64,000 bases of DNA from the NCBI GenBank assembly GCA_963756425.1, contig CAVWNW010000004.1, positions 280,748 to 344,747 on the forward strand. The letters are read 5' to 3'. The translations under genes were made by a program, and so were the position numbers. Shown here one piece after another: positions 45,981 through 56,034 of the stretch. The stretch comes from DASQUK01 sp963756425 (GTDB taxonomy: Bacteria; Actinomycetota; Acidimicrobiia; Acidimicrobiales; VFJN01). A model generated the notes under the pieces. The model saw nothing but the letters and a program-made list of their open reading frames with translations, was not told the origin of the DNA and did not search any database. Each line of letters begins with the position of its first letter. The stretch's first letter is position 1.

Positions 45981-47327
45981 TTGGACTTTCAAGAGGCCCA
46001 GGCCTTCCTCGACGACCACATCAACCTCGAGAAGACGCCGGCCATCTCGGCCGGCCACGTCGAGGGGTTGTCGCTCGACCGCATGCGGCGGGTGGTCGAG
46101 GTGCTGGGCGACCCACAGAACGACTATCCGGTCATCCACCTGACGGGCACGAACGGGAAGGGCTCGACCGCCCGCATGATCACGGCGCTGGTGGCCGCCC
46201 ACGGGCTCTCCGTCGGCAGCTACACGAGCCCGCACCTCGAGCACATCACCGAGCGGATCGCCCGCAACGGCGAGCCGATCGATCCCGAGGAGTTCGCGCG
46301 GGTCGTCGGCGAGCTCGAGTCGCTGGAGCACCAGAGGCTCTTCAAGGAGCGGCCGTCGTACTTCGAGCTGCTCACGGCCGCGGGCTTCGCGTGGTTCAGC
46401 CAGGTGGCGGTCGACGTGGCCGCGGTCGAGGTCGGTCTGCTCGGACGCTGGGACGCCACCAACGTCGCGGACGGGCAGGTCGCGGTCGTCACCAACGTCG
46501 GCAAGGACCACACCAACGGCCGCGGCGACTGGCGCCGGCGCGTCGCGGAGGAGAAGGCCGGCATCGTCAAGCCCGGCAGCCACCTGGTCCTCGGCGAGCC
46601 CGACCCGGCACTGCTCCCCCTGTTCGAGGCCGAGGGGCCGGCCGACCTGTGGCTGCGGGACCGGGACTTCGGCGTGATCTCCGGCCGCCTGGCCCTGGGT
46701 GGCCACGTCGTCGACTTGCGGACGCCCAACGGCGTGCTGGAGGACGTGTTCCTGCCGGTCCACGGCGCCCACCAGGCCGACAACGCTGCGGCCGCAGTCG
46801 CGGCCGTGGAGGCGTTCTTCGGGAGGCCACTGGCGCTGGACGTGGTGGCCGAAGCGTTCGCAGGACTGCTGCTGCCCGGGCGATTCGAGGTGGTGCACCG
46901 GGCGCCGTTGCTGGTGCTCGACGGTGCGCACAATCCCGACGGCGCTCGGGCGGCCGCGGCGACCCTCGCCGACGAGTTCGACGTGGAGGGGAAGCGGCGC
47001 TGGGTGCTGGGTCTGCTCGTGGGTCGCGACCCCGGCGAGATGCTCGACGCCCTGGGGGTGCGCGCCGACGACGAGGTGGTCACGTGCACGCCGCCGTCGC
47101 CGCGGGGGATCCCGGCCGACGAGCTGGCCGAGGCGGTCGCGGCCCGGGGTGTCCAGGTCGCGGCCGTTCCCGACGTCGGTGAGGCGCTCGAGCGGGCCTG
47201 GCACGCCGCCGAGGCGGGGGCCGGGGCGAACGGTGCCGGCGCGGGCGGCCTGGTGATGGTCACCGGGTCGCTGTACACGGTGGGCGCTGCCCGGACCGCG
47301 TGTCGCCGCCTGGGACTGCTCCGCTGA
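45981..47327 (+). CDS. folC: Bifunctional folylpolyglutamate / dihydrofolate synthase
   Basis: 448 residues from a TTG at 45981 (first residues MDFQEAQAFLDDHINLE align with the family start; no strong ribosome site). Mur-ligase-like motifs: HLTGTNGKGSTARMI (ATP loop), YTSPHLEHITERI, the metal/Omega loop and VTNVGKDHTNGRGDW, HGAHQADNAAAAVAAVEAFF and VLDGAHNPDGARAAA. It adds glutamate to folates in the cytoplasm. The gene is 20 bp after clpX. Confidence 0.93.
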   Translation: MDFQEAQAFLDDHINLEKTPAISAGHVEGLSLDRMRRVVEVLGDPQNDYPVIHLTGTNGKGSTARMITALVAAHGLSVGSYTSPHLEHITERIARNGEPIDPEEFARVVGELESLEHQRLFKERPSYFELLTAAGFAWFSQVAVDVAAVEVGLLGRWDATNVADGQVAVVTNVGKDHTNGRGDWRRRVAEEKAGIVKPGSHLVLGEPDPALLPLFEAEGPADLWLRDRDFGVISGRLALGGHVVDLRTPNGVLEDVFLPVHGAHQADNAAAAVAAVEAFFGRPLALDVVAEAFAGLLLPGRFEVVHRAPLLVLDGAHNPDGARAAAATLADEFDVEGKRRWVLGLLVGRDPGEMLDALGVRADDEVVTCTPPSPRGIPADELAEAVAARGVQVAAVPDVGEALERAWHAAEAGAGANGAGAGGLVMVTGSLYTVGAARTACRRLGLLR

Positions 47328-47382
47328 CGCCGCCGGTAGGCCGTCTCGCGTGCCGCCGCCCGCGCCGCCGGGCAAGGATCCC

Positions 47383-47479
47383 GAGGCAATGAGTTCCGTC
47401 GAGGCGAGGTCGAGGCAATAGGTTCCGGGCCCGGAACTCATGACCTCGGGCTCGGGTCCCCGGAACCCATTGCCTCCGG
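47383..47479. repeat. Intergenic repeat cluster, two direct and two inverted copies
   Basis: Four copies of a motif near gaggYMatRRgttccg: direct at 47383-47398 and 47412-47429, inverted at 47430-47448 and 47458-47479. The inner pair abuts to form a palindrome around gggcccgg. A similar cluster is present at 62815-62917. Confidence 0.75.
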
Positions 47480-47487
47480 ACGTGCTC

Positions 47488-47577
47488 GGCGGTTGACCGA
47501 CACCCGGCGGTTGACCGACACCCGGCGGTTGACCGACACCTGGCGGTTGACCGACACCCGGCGGTTGACCGACACCC
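47488..47577. repeat. Five tandem 18-bp repeats
   Basis: The unit ggcggttgaccgacaccc is repeated five times without spacing, with a single base change in the third copy. Each unit contains ttgacc. The array lies 55 bp before ndk. Confidence 0.95.
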
Positions 47578-47632
47578 CGAGGGCCAGTCGCGGGGTTTCA
47601 CGACCGCCCGGCTGCCACCTACCCTCCGGCCG

Positions 47633-48049
47633 GTGAAGAACCGCACCTTCGTCATGTGCAAGCCCGATGCCGTCGAGCGCGGCCTCGTCGGCGAGGTCGT
47701 GAGCCGGCTCGAGCGCAAGGGCCTCACGCTGGTGGCGGCGGAGCTCCGCCAGGTCGACGACGTCCTCGCCGAGCGGCACTACGCCGAGCACGAGGGCAAG
47801 TCGTTCTACGGCGACCTCGTCACGTTCATCGTGCGTGCGCCGGTGTTCGCCATGGTCGTCGAGGGTCCCGACGAGAACACGTACCTGCTGGTGCGGAAGG
47901 TGGTGGGCGCCACCAAGGTCGAGGACGCCGAACCCGGCTCCATCCGCGGCGACTACGCCACCGTGACCACCGAGAACCTGGTGCACGCGAGCGACGGGCA
48001 CGAGTCCGCAGCCCGCGAGATCGCGCTGTGGTTCCCGGGGCTCGCGTAG
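47633..48049 (+). CDS. ndk: Nucleoside-diphosphate kinase
   Basis: 138 residues, GTG start. RTFVMCKPDAVERGLVGEVV is the N-terminal signature, and NLVHASDGHESAAREIALWF carries the phosphorylated His. PGSIRGDYA is the nucleotide-binding segment. The enzyme balances NTP pools. Repeats described separately lie in its upstream region. Confidence 0.96.
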   Translation: MKNRTFVMCKPDAVERGLVGEVVSRLERKGLTLVAAELRQVDDVLAERHYAEHEGKSFYGDLVTFIVRAPVFAMVVEGPDENTYLLVRKVVGATKVEDAEPGSIRGDYATVTTENLVHASDGHESAAREIALWFPGLA

Positions 48050-48209
48050 GTCCCTCCCGCGCGCCGCACACCCGCGTCCTCGAGTGGATGCGGCCCTGAA
48101 ACTGCGACGCGATCGCAACAGGGGGGTGCCTCGCTGGCGGATCGCGGTTCGTTAACCTACGTCGCGCTTCCCGTGTGCGTGTCAACAGGGCGGAAGGACC
48201 GGCTAGGCC

Positions 48210-49247
<1,038 letters not shown>

Positions 49248-49252
49248 CCGTC

Positions 49253-50083
49253 ATGGCGATCTCTCCCCCCACTGGATCGCGGACCAGGTTCGCTGTCCTT
49301 GTCCTGGCGTCGGTCACGCTGCTGACGGTGGGCCTGCGGGACGCGCCCGTGGTGCGCGAGGTGCGTGAGGGGGCGTCGGTCGTGATCGGCCCGGTGGAGG
49401 GCGCGGTCGACACGGTCACTTCGCCCGTGCGCAATGCCTGGCACGGCGTGACCGACTACGAGGACCTCCAGCGCGAGAACGACGAGCTGCGCGGCCAGAT
49501 CGAGGCCGCCGACGCCGAAGGCGTGCAGGCCACTGATGCCGAGCGGCAGCTTGCCGAGCTGTCGGCAGCGCTCGACCTGCCGTGGGCCGGCAACGTGGAG
49601 ACGGCCACGGCGCGCGTCGTATCGGGGCCCCGCTCCAACTTCAGCCACGCGATCGAGATCGACAAGGGCACCGACGACGGCATCGCGGTCGACATGCCGG
49701 TGGTGACCGGAGCCGGCCTCGTCGGGCGCGTGAGCCAGGCGACCGGGAGCAGCTCCACGGTCGAGTTGCTGACCGATCCCGAGTTCCGGGTTGGCGTGCG
49801 CCTGTCCACCACCGGCGATCTGGGGACGGCGCGGGGGCAGGGACGCGACGACCCGATGTCGGTCGACTCGGCCATCAGTCCCAGCGCCAAGGTGGCCAAG
49901 GGGACAGGTGTGGTGACCAGCGGCGTAGACCGCAGCGCCTACCCGCCGGGGATCCCGGTGGGCACGGTGGCTTCCTCGCGTCAGGGGTCGGGGGGGCTGG
50001 CGCTCGATCTCGACATCGATCCCGTGGTCGACGTCGGCCAGCTCTCGTACCTGACGGTCATGCTCTGGACGGACGGGAGCTAG
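49253..50083 (+). CDS. mreC: Rod-shape-determining protein MreC
   Basis: 276 residues starting five bases after mreB. A signal anchor (FAVLVLASVTLLTVGL), a coiled coil (YEDLQRENDELRGQIEAADA) and the extracytoplasmic beta domain with MPVVTGAGLVGRVSQAT and GVVTSGVDRSAYPPGIPVGT. MreC links MreB filaments with the transpeptidase PBP2, encoded two genes on. Confidence 0.94.
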   Translation: MAISPPTGSRTRFAVLVLASVTLLTVGLRDAPVVREVREGASVVIGPVEGAVDTVTSPVRNAWHGVTDYEDLQRENDELRGQIEAADAEGVQATDAERQLAELSAALDLPWAGNVETATARVVSGPRSNFSHAIEIDKGTDDGIAVDMPVVTGAGLVGRVSQATGSSSTVELLTDPEFRVGVRLSTTGDLGTARGQGRDDPMSVDSAISPSAKVAKGTGVVTSGVDRSAYPPGIPVGTVASSRQGSGGLALDLDIDPVVDVGQLSYLTVMLWTDGS

Positions 50084-50088
50084 GCACG

Positions 50089-50610
50089 TTGCGTTCCCGC
50101 CGCTTGACGCTGCTGCGGGGCGCTGTCGTGTTGGTCGTGGCGCTCGTTGCGCAGATCGCGTTCGTCGCCGACTTGCGGATCATGGGGGCCGTTGGCGACC
50201 TGATGCTGGTCGTGACGGTGGCGGCGGCGCTCACGGGCGGACCGGACCGGGGGGCCGCCTACGGCTTCTTCGCCGGCCTGATCTTCGACCTCGTGCTCGA
50301 CAGCCCGTTCGGCCTCTCGCCGCTGACCTACGCAGTGATCGGCTACGTGGTGGGCCTCGTGTGCGGCGTGTTGTTCCGGCCCACGGGCGGGTGGCCGCTG
50401 GTCGTCGCGGCCGTCGCGTCCCTGGTGGCGACCGCGTTCTACACCGGCGTCGGCCACCTCATCGACGCCCCCTATCCCTGGGCCGACGTGCCGGCCATCA
50501 CCGTGGCCGTGGCGCTGTGGAACGCGGCCTTGGTGCTTCCCGCCATGGCCGTCCTGCGCTGGGTGCACGGGCCCAGCGAGCCCGACCGAGTCGAGGTGTT
50601 GCTCCGGTGA
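50089..50610 (+). CDS. mreD: Rod-shape-determining membrane protein MreD
   Basis: 173 residues, TTG start five bases after mreC. Five membrane spans. The AAYGFFAGLIFDLVLDSPFG motif is the family signature. Its stop overlaps the next start (GTGA). Part of the elongation machinery. Confidence 0.9.
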   Translation: MRSRRLTLLRGAVVLVVALVAQIAFVADLRIMGAVGDLMLVVTVAAALTGGPDRGAAYGFFAGLIFDLVLDSPFGLSPLTYAVIGYVVGLVCGVLFRPTGGWPLVVAAVASLVATAFYTGVGHLIDAPYPWADVPAITVAVALWNAALVLPAMAVLRWVHGPSEPDRVEVLLR

Positions 50611-52655
50611 GCCTGCCCGCCCCCAACGGCACCGGTTCCAACGGGCGCCGTGGCGGCAACAAGGTGCCGCGGCTGCGGTTGTCGATGATGGCCGTGGTCG
50701 CCGTGGCCCTGTTCGCGTCACTGTTCGCCCGCCTGTACGACCTGCAGGTGGTCGGCTCGTCGGACTATCGCCTGCAGGCCGAGGCCAACCGGGTCCGGAC
50801 CGTCCAGGTCGAGGCGCCCCGGGGGCGGATCCTCGACCGCAACGGGAAGGTGCTCGTGGACAACCGGGTGGCGGTGATGGTCGCCATCGACCGGAACGCC
50901 TACGGCAACCTCCCCAAGTCCGAGCAGGCGTCGCTCCTCCAGAATCTCACCTTCGAGCTGACCGCAGCGGGCCACCCCACCACGCCGGAGGAGATCACCA
51001 AGCGGCTCGGCGACAAGCGTTACAGCCGCTACGCACCCGTACCGCTGGCCACCGACGTTCCCGAGGAGGTCAAGATCTATTTCGACGAGCACGCCCCGGA
51101 GTACCCGTCCGTCGTGGTGGCGCGCACCGCCGTCCGCCACTACCCCTATGGCACGCTCGCGGCCCAGACGCTGGGGTACGTGGGGCAGATCGACGACGCC
51201 GAGTTGAGCTACGTCCGTGCGGCCGGTGACATCCCCAAGCCGTACGCGCTCAACGACCACATCGGGAAGGCCGGGGTCGAGCGCACCTACGAGGCCTACC
51301 TGCGGGGCTCGCCCGGCCTCCGGCGCATCGAGGTCGACGCCGAGGGCGACCCGGTGCGGGTCATCAGCGAACGCGATCCACGGGCGGGCGACGACCTCGT
51401 GCTGTCCCTGGACATCGATCTCCAGGCCCTGACCGAGCAGGCGCTGCAGCAGGGCCTGGCCGACGCCCGCGCCCGCCCGGCTAGGAGCGGCAACCCACCC
51501 AACAACGCCACCACCGGCGCCACAGTCGTCGAGGATCCCAACAACGGTCAGTTGCTGGCCCTTGCCTCCTTCCCGACCTATGACCCGACTGCCTTCGTCG
51601 ACGGCATCGACGCCAACGAGTGGAACTTCCTGAACGACCCGGTCAACGGCCAGCCGTTGAACAACTGGGCGATCCAGGGTCAGTGGGCGGCGGGCTCGAC
51701 CTTCAAGCTGTTCATGGGCTATGCGGCGCTGCACTCCGGCCTCATGGCGCCCGACACGATCTTCCACGATGGGGGCGGGTACCTGATCCCGGGTTGCAGC
51801 GGGCTCAAGTGCTTTCGCAGCAACGCCGGCGGGGCGGCCTACGGATCGGTCAACATCAGCGATGCTCTCACCGTGTCGTCCGACGCCTTCTTCTACAACG
51901 TGGGCGCCCAGTTCTGGCTGCAGCGCGAGCGCTTCGGGGAGGAGGGTCTCCAGAACCTGCTGATGCAGTGGGGCCTCGGAGCAGACACGGGCGTTGCGCT
52001 GACGGGGGAGCGGTCGGGACGGATCCCGGGCCCCACTTGGAGACGCGAGTTCTGCGAGGCCACCAACTGCAACGACCCGGTGTGGCGCACCGGTGACAGC
52101 GTCAACGTGGGAGTCGGCCAGGGCGACGTGCTCGTGACGCCCCTGCAGCTCGCCAACGGGTACGCGACCCTCGCCAACGGCGGGACCCGCTACGTCCCCC
52201 AGATCGCGTTGCGGGCCCAGGCCTACCAGACCGGCGAGGTGACACAGGAGTTCCAGCCCCAGGTCGCGGGCAAGGTCGAGATGAGCGGGCCCGAGCGCCA
52301 GGCGCTGCTCGACGGGCTGGCAGGGGTGCCGGTGCGGGGGACCGCCGCCCGAGCGTTCGCCGGGTTCCCGCTCGACGCGTTCCCGATCGCGGGGAAGACC
52401 GGGACCGCTCAGGTCGACAACAAGGCCGACACCGCCCTGTTCTCCGCGTTCGCGCCACTCAACGCGCCGAAGTACCAGGTGACCGCGGTGCTCGAGGAGT
52501 CGGGCTTCGGCGCCACCTCCGCCGCCCCCGTCGTGCGGCGCGTCTTCGAGGTCCTCGCCGGACTCACACCCAAGCCGGTCGCCACCCCGAACGGCCTGCC
52601 CGTCAACGTCCAGGGTGGCGGCCTCGCGGGCGGTGGCCAAGGGGCGTACGACTGA
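50607..52655 (+). CDS. mrdA: Penicillin-binding protein 2, elongation transpeptidase
   Basis: 682 residues, GTG start overlapping mreD. N-terminal anchor (MMAVVAVALFASLFARLYDL), dimerisation domain with APRGRILDRNGKVLVDNRVA, and transpeptidase motifs AGSTFK (nucleophile Ser), SSD in VSSDAFFYNVGA, and KTGTAQ. A Cys-bearing loop (IPGCSGLKCFRSN and FCEATNCNDP) may form disulfides outside the cell. It works with RodA encoded next. Confidence 0.95.
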   Translation: MSLPAPNGTGSNGRRGGNKVPRLRLSMMAVVAVALFASLFARLYDLQVVGSSDYRLQAEANRVRTVQVEAPRGRILDRNGKVLVDNRVAVMVAIDRNAYGNLPKSEQASLLQNLTFELTAAGHPTTPEEITKRLGDKRYSRYAPVPLATDVPEEVKIYFDEHAPEYPSVVVARTAVRHYPYGTLAAQTLGYVGQIDDAELSYVRAAGDIPKPYALNDHIGKAGVERTYEAYLRGSPGLRRIEVDAEGDPVRVISERDPRAGDDLVLSLDIDLQALTEQALQQGLADARARPARSGNPPNNATTGATVVEDPNNGQLLALASFPTYDPTAFVDGIDANEWNFLNDPVNGQPLNNWAIQGQWAAGSTFKLFMGYAALHSGLMAPDTIFHDGGGYLIPGCSGLKCFRSNAGGAAYGSVNISDALTVSSDAFFYNVGAQFWLQRERFGEEGLQNLLMQWGLGADTGVALTGERSGRIPGPTWRREFCEATNCNDPVWRTGDSVNVGVGQGDVLVTPLQLANGYATLANGGTRYVPQIALRAQAYQTGEVTQEFQPQVAGKVEMSGPERQALLDGLAGVPVRGTAARAFAGFPLDAFPIAGKTGTAQVDNKADTALFSAFAPLNAPKYQVTAVLEESGFGATSAAPVVRRVFEVLAGLTPKPVATPNGLPVNVQGGGLAGGGQGAYD

Positions 52656-52735
52656 ATGCGGATGCCACGGATGACCGAACGAGCACCGATGAGCGGGCCC
52701 GATCGGCGATCAACGGCCGGGGCCGGGGTCCACTG

Positions 52736-53944
52736 ATGGCCAGGGGCGTGCTCGACCTCGGACGCCTCCCGGCGCGCGACCGCGCGTTCGGTGGGCCGGG
52801 GGCGGGTCGCGGGCGGAGGCGGGACGAGAGCCTGTTCCATCCTCGGGCGCCGGCGGCCTGGAAGCACGTCGACCTCGTGCTGCTGGGATGTGCTGCGGCC
52901 GTGTCGGCGCTGGGCGCGCTGATGATCCTGTCGTCGACCCGAGGGACCGACCCCGACGCGTACGACCTGTCGTACCTGCGCCGGCAGCTGCTGTTCATCG
53001 GCATCGGTGTCGTCGGGATGGTGCTGGTCACGCTCGTCGACTACCGGCGCCTCCGGGACTTCGCGTGGCTCCCGTACCTCGGCGTGGTGCTGGTGCTCGG
53101 CCTGGTGCTGTCGCCGCTGGGGACCGAGCGGCGCGGCACCCAGGCGTGGTTCCAGCTCGGCCCGTTCCAACTCCAGCCGGCCGAGCTCGCCAAGGTGGGA
53201 ACGATCTTCGCGTTGGCGGCCCTGTTGGCCCGCTTCGAGCCGCCCCTCTCGGTCCGCCGGCTCGGGCTCGGCCTCGCCCTGTGTGCCGTGCCCGTGGTCC
53301 TCATCCTGGCGCAGCCCGACCTCGGGACGGCTCTGGTGTTCGTCGCCATCATCACCGGCATGGTGTTCGTGGGGGGCGCCCGGGTCCGGCACATCGTGGT
53401 GCTGACGGCGTTCGGCGTCGTCGCGATCGTCGGCGTGCTCAACTCGGACCTGCTGGAGGACTACCAGCGCGACCGACTGACCGAGTTCCTCGACCAGGAC
53501 CAGGGCCTCCAGGCTGAGACGTACAACCTCGACCAGTCGAAGGCGGCCATCGCCTCCGGCGCCACCTCGGGCAAGGGCTTGTTCGAGGGGACGCAGACTC
53601 GCCTGGGATTCGTGCCCGAGCAGCACACCGACTTCATCTTCACGGCACTCGGCGAGGAGCTGGGCTTCGTCGGATCGGCCACGCTCCTGGCCCTGTTCGC
53701 GCTGATGTGCGTGCGGATCCTGCGCACGGCGCAGATCGCCCACGACCGGCTCGGCACGCTCATATGCGGCGGCGTCCTGTCCTTGCTCGTGTTCCAGGTC
53801 TTCCAGAACGTGGGCATGACCATGGGCATCATGCCGATCACGGGCATCACCCTGCCGTTCATGAGCTACGGGGGCTCGTCGGTCGTGGCGTCGTGGTTGG
53901 CGTTGGGCCTGGTGCTCAACGTCCACATGCGCCGCTTCGGCTGA
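52736..53944 (+). CDS. rodA: RodA, SEDS-family peptidoglycan glycosyltransferase
   Basis: 402 residues. Ten membrane spans with SEDS motifs: GTQAWFQLGPFQLQPAELAK, LILAQPDLGTALVFVAII, GATSGKGLFEGTQTRLGFVP then EQHTDFIFTALGEELGF, and the end GITLPFMSYGGSSVVASWLA. It polymerises lipid II in the elongasome with PBP2. An N-terminal basic tail (about 40 residues) is longer than usual. Confidence 0.95.
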   Translation: MARGVLDLGRLPARDRAFGGPGAGRGRRRDESLFHPRAPAAWKHVDLVLLGCAAAVSALGALMILSSTRGTDPDAYDLSYLRRQLLFIGIGVVGMVLVTLVDYRRLRDFAWLPYLGVVLVLGLVLSPLGTERRGTQAWFQLGPFQLQPAELAKVGTIFALAALLARFEPPLSVRRLGLGLALCAVPVVLILAQPDLGTALVFVAIITGMVFVGGARVRHIVVLTAFGVVAIVGVLNSDLLEDYQRDRLTEFLDQDQGLQAETYNLDQSKAAIASGATSGKGLFEGTQTRLGFVPEQHTDFIFTALGEELGFVGSATLLALFALMCVRILRTAQIAHDRLGTLICGGVLSLLVFQVFQNVGMTMGIMPITGITLPFMSYGGSSVVASWLALGLVLNVHMRRFG

Positions 53945-54015
53945 CGTCGGCCGACACCCGGCGCCCGGGGCCGCCGGGCGCCCCCACTGAGGCCGGTGAT
54001 AGGTTTCCCGAACAT

Positions 54016-54882
54016 ATGGAAGCCGCATTGCTGATCATGCTCCGTGAGGGGTTTGAAGCAGCCCTCGTGGTGGCGATCGTCTTCGCCTACCTGCGCCGCA
54101 TCGGTCGCCTCGACCTGGCGCGCTCGGTGTGGCAGGGCGTGGCCCTGGCCACGGCGGCGGCGTTCGCGGTCGGCATCGTGGTCCGCATCACCGTCGGCTC
54201 GCTCGAGGGCGACGCCCGGCTTCGCGCCTTCGCCGCCATCTCGGCGCTGGCGACGGTCGTGCTCACATGGATGGTCTTCTGGATGCGCCGCCAGAGCCGG
54301 CTGATCAAGGGGGACCTCGAGCACAAGGTCGACGCCGCCATCCGGTCGGACAACACCCGTCGCGCGATCGTCGCCGTGGCTCTGGTGGCGGTGCTGCGCG
54401 AGGGCATCGAGGCGGCGCTGTTCCTCATCGCCGCCGGCACCGACGAGTCGGGCGGCGCGATCGTCTTCGGGGCGCTCGCCGGGCTGGCTCTGGCGTCGCT
54501 GCTCGCCTACGTCGTCTACTGGGGCGGGCGGTCGATGCCCATGAAGGCGTTCTTCACCGTGACCGGCCTGGTGCTCATCGTCTTCGCGGCAGGGCTGGTG
54601 GCGAAGACGGTGCTGTTCCTGCAGACCTCCGGCGACCTGGGGTCGTTCAACCTCAACGGCGTCTACGACCTGACGGCGTACCGCTGGTTGACCCAGCAGA
54701 CCGAGGAGGGCAAGTTCCTGGCGGCCATGTTCGGCTGGGATCCGCGGCCGTCCATCGAGCAGCTGGTGGCATGGACGGCCTTTGCCGCCCCGGTCACCTG
54801 GCTGTTCCTGCGTCGCAGCCCGGCCCCGCGGCCCGCGCCCGTCCGGGCGTCGACGCCTGAGGCGCGCGTGGACGCCGCCTGA
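54016..54882 (+). CDS. efeU: FTR1-family high-affinity iron permease
   Basis: 288 residues. Seven membrane spans with two REGxE iron-binding motifs, LREGFEAALVVAIVFAYL near the N-terminus and VLREGIEAALFLIAAG in the fourth span. This matches the EfeU/FTR1 family that imports ferric iron. No efeO or efeB genes are next to it, so it may act alone or with genes outside the window. Confidence 0.9.
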   Translation: MEAALLIMLREGFEAALVVAIVFAYLRRIGRLDLARSVWQGVALATAAAFAVGIVVRITVGSLEGDARLRAFAAISALATVVLTWMVFWMRRQSRLIKGDLEHKVDAAIRSDNTRRAIVAVALVAVLREGIEAALFLIAAGTDESGGAIVFGALAGLALASLLAYVVYWGGRSMPMKAFFTVTGLVLIVFAAGLVAKTVLFLQTSGDLGSFNLNGVYDLTAYRWLTQQTEEGKFLAAMFGWDPRPSIEQLVAWTAFAAPVTWLFLRRSPAPRPAPVRASTPEARVDAA

Positions 54883-54902
54883 CTGCCGCCCCCCGCCCGC
54901 CC

Positions 54903-55889
54903 ATGGACCAGACTGGTCCAGTGCTGGGCACGGCCCCTGAACCTCCCCTGCCGGCGTCAGGTCCACCGCGGCGCTTCCGGTGGTTCGCGCTGCCGACGGT
55001 GGTGGGGGCGCTGCTGGCACTCGTGTGCCTGGGCTTCGTGGCCGCGACGCTGGTGTCGCAGTGGTCCGAGGTGCGCGATCGGATCGCTGATGCGGCACCC
55101 GGGTGGCTGGTGCTGGCGGTTCTTTGCGCAGCCGCCGCCATGACCTGGATCGCGTGGTGCTGGGAAGATTCGTTGGGCCTGGTCGGCCATCGCCCGGGCC
55201 GGCGGCGCGTCATCGCCTGGTACTACTCGGGCGAGATCGGCAAGTACGTGCCCGGCGGAGTGTGGCCCGTCGTTGGGCGGGGCGAGCTGGCCCGCCGGGG
55301 CGGGGTGCCCGCGAGCCGCGCATACCCGAGCGTCGCGTTATCGCTCGCGACCCTGTACCTGGCGGGGCTCACCGTCGCCGCCGTGCTGGTACCGCTCGAC
55401 CTCGCCCAGCAGGCCGAGTCGCCCGGCGCGCTGGCGTTGCTGGTGCTTCTGCCGATCGGCCTGACCGCGCTGCATCCCGCCGTCCTCGGCCGGGTCCGAA
55501 GCGTGGTGGTGCGGCTGATCGGCCGGGGGGCGGGCGTACCCCTGCCGGAGTGGCGTGCGACCGCCACCGTCGTCCTCCGCTACGTGCCGGCGTGGTTGTT
55601 CATCTGGGCGGCGACGTGGCTGGTCGCCCGGGCTTTGGTGCCGGACCCGCCGATCCTCCGCATCGGCATCGCCACCACCCTGTCGTGGGTCGCGGGGTTC
55701 GTGGCGGTCCCGGTGCCTGCCGGGGCCGGGGTCCGGGAGGCCGTCTTCGTGGCCTCATCGGGCATGGCCGGAGGGGTCGCCGCCACCGTGGCGATCGCCT
55801 CACGGCTGGCATTCGTGCTCGTGGATGTCGCCGGCCTGGTGCTCACCGCCCACTGGCACCGTGCGTCACCACGTAACGAGGTCCCCTGA
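54903..55889 (+). CDS. Lysylphosphatidylglycerol-synthase-like membrane protein (UPF0104)
   Basis: 328 residues, ATG start. Seven or eight membrane spans. IAWYYSGEIGKYVPGGVWPV with VGRGELARRGGVP is the YxxxxxxxxxPGxxG..R signature of the LPG_synthase_TM (UPF0104) family, and GFVAVPVPAGAGVREAVF closes it. Members flip or build lipids and glycolipids; only the membrane part is present here, so a specific function cannot be given. Confidence 0.82.
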   Translation: MDQTGPVLGTAPEPPLPASGPPRRFRWFALPTVVGALLALVCLGFVAATLVSQWSEVRDRIADAAPGWLVLAVLCAAAAMTWIAWCWEDSLGLVGHRPGRRRVIAWYYSGEIGKYVPGGVWPVVGRGELARRGGVPASRAYPSVALSLATLYLAGLTVAAVLVPLDLAQQAESPGALALLVLLPIGLTALHPAVLGRVRSVVVRLIGRGAGVPLPEWRATATVVLRYVPAWLFIWAATWLVARALVPDPPILRIGIATTLSWVAGFVAVPVPAGAGVREAVFVASSGMAGGVAATVAIASRLAFVLVDVAGLVLTAHWHRASPRNEVP

Positions 55890-56034
55890 CCGCTCCCAGC
55901 GCGGTTCGGGGCGCGGAAGGGCCTCCCGCTACCCTTAATCGGACATGACGTGCTCCTCGGGGGCTGCGCCCCCGCACCCCATCATCGCCCGGCTCGCTGG
56001 CGCTCCCACGGTCGATCGGTCAGGAGCTTCGCTC

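Noticed and set aside
47488..47577. CRISPR array
   Set aside because: The 18-bp units are directly joined with no spacers, and there are no cas genes.
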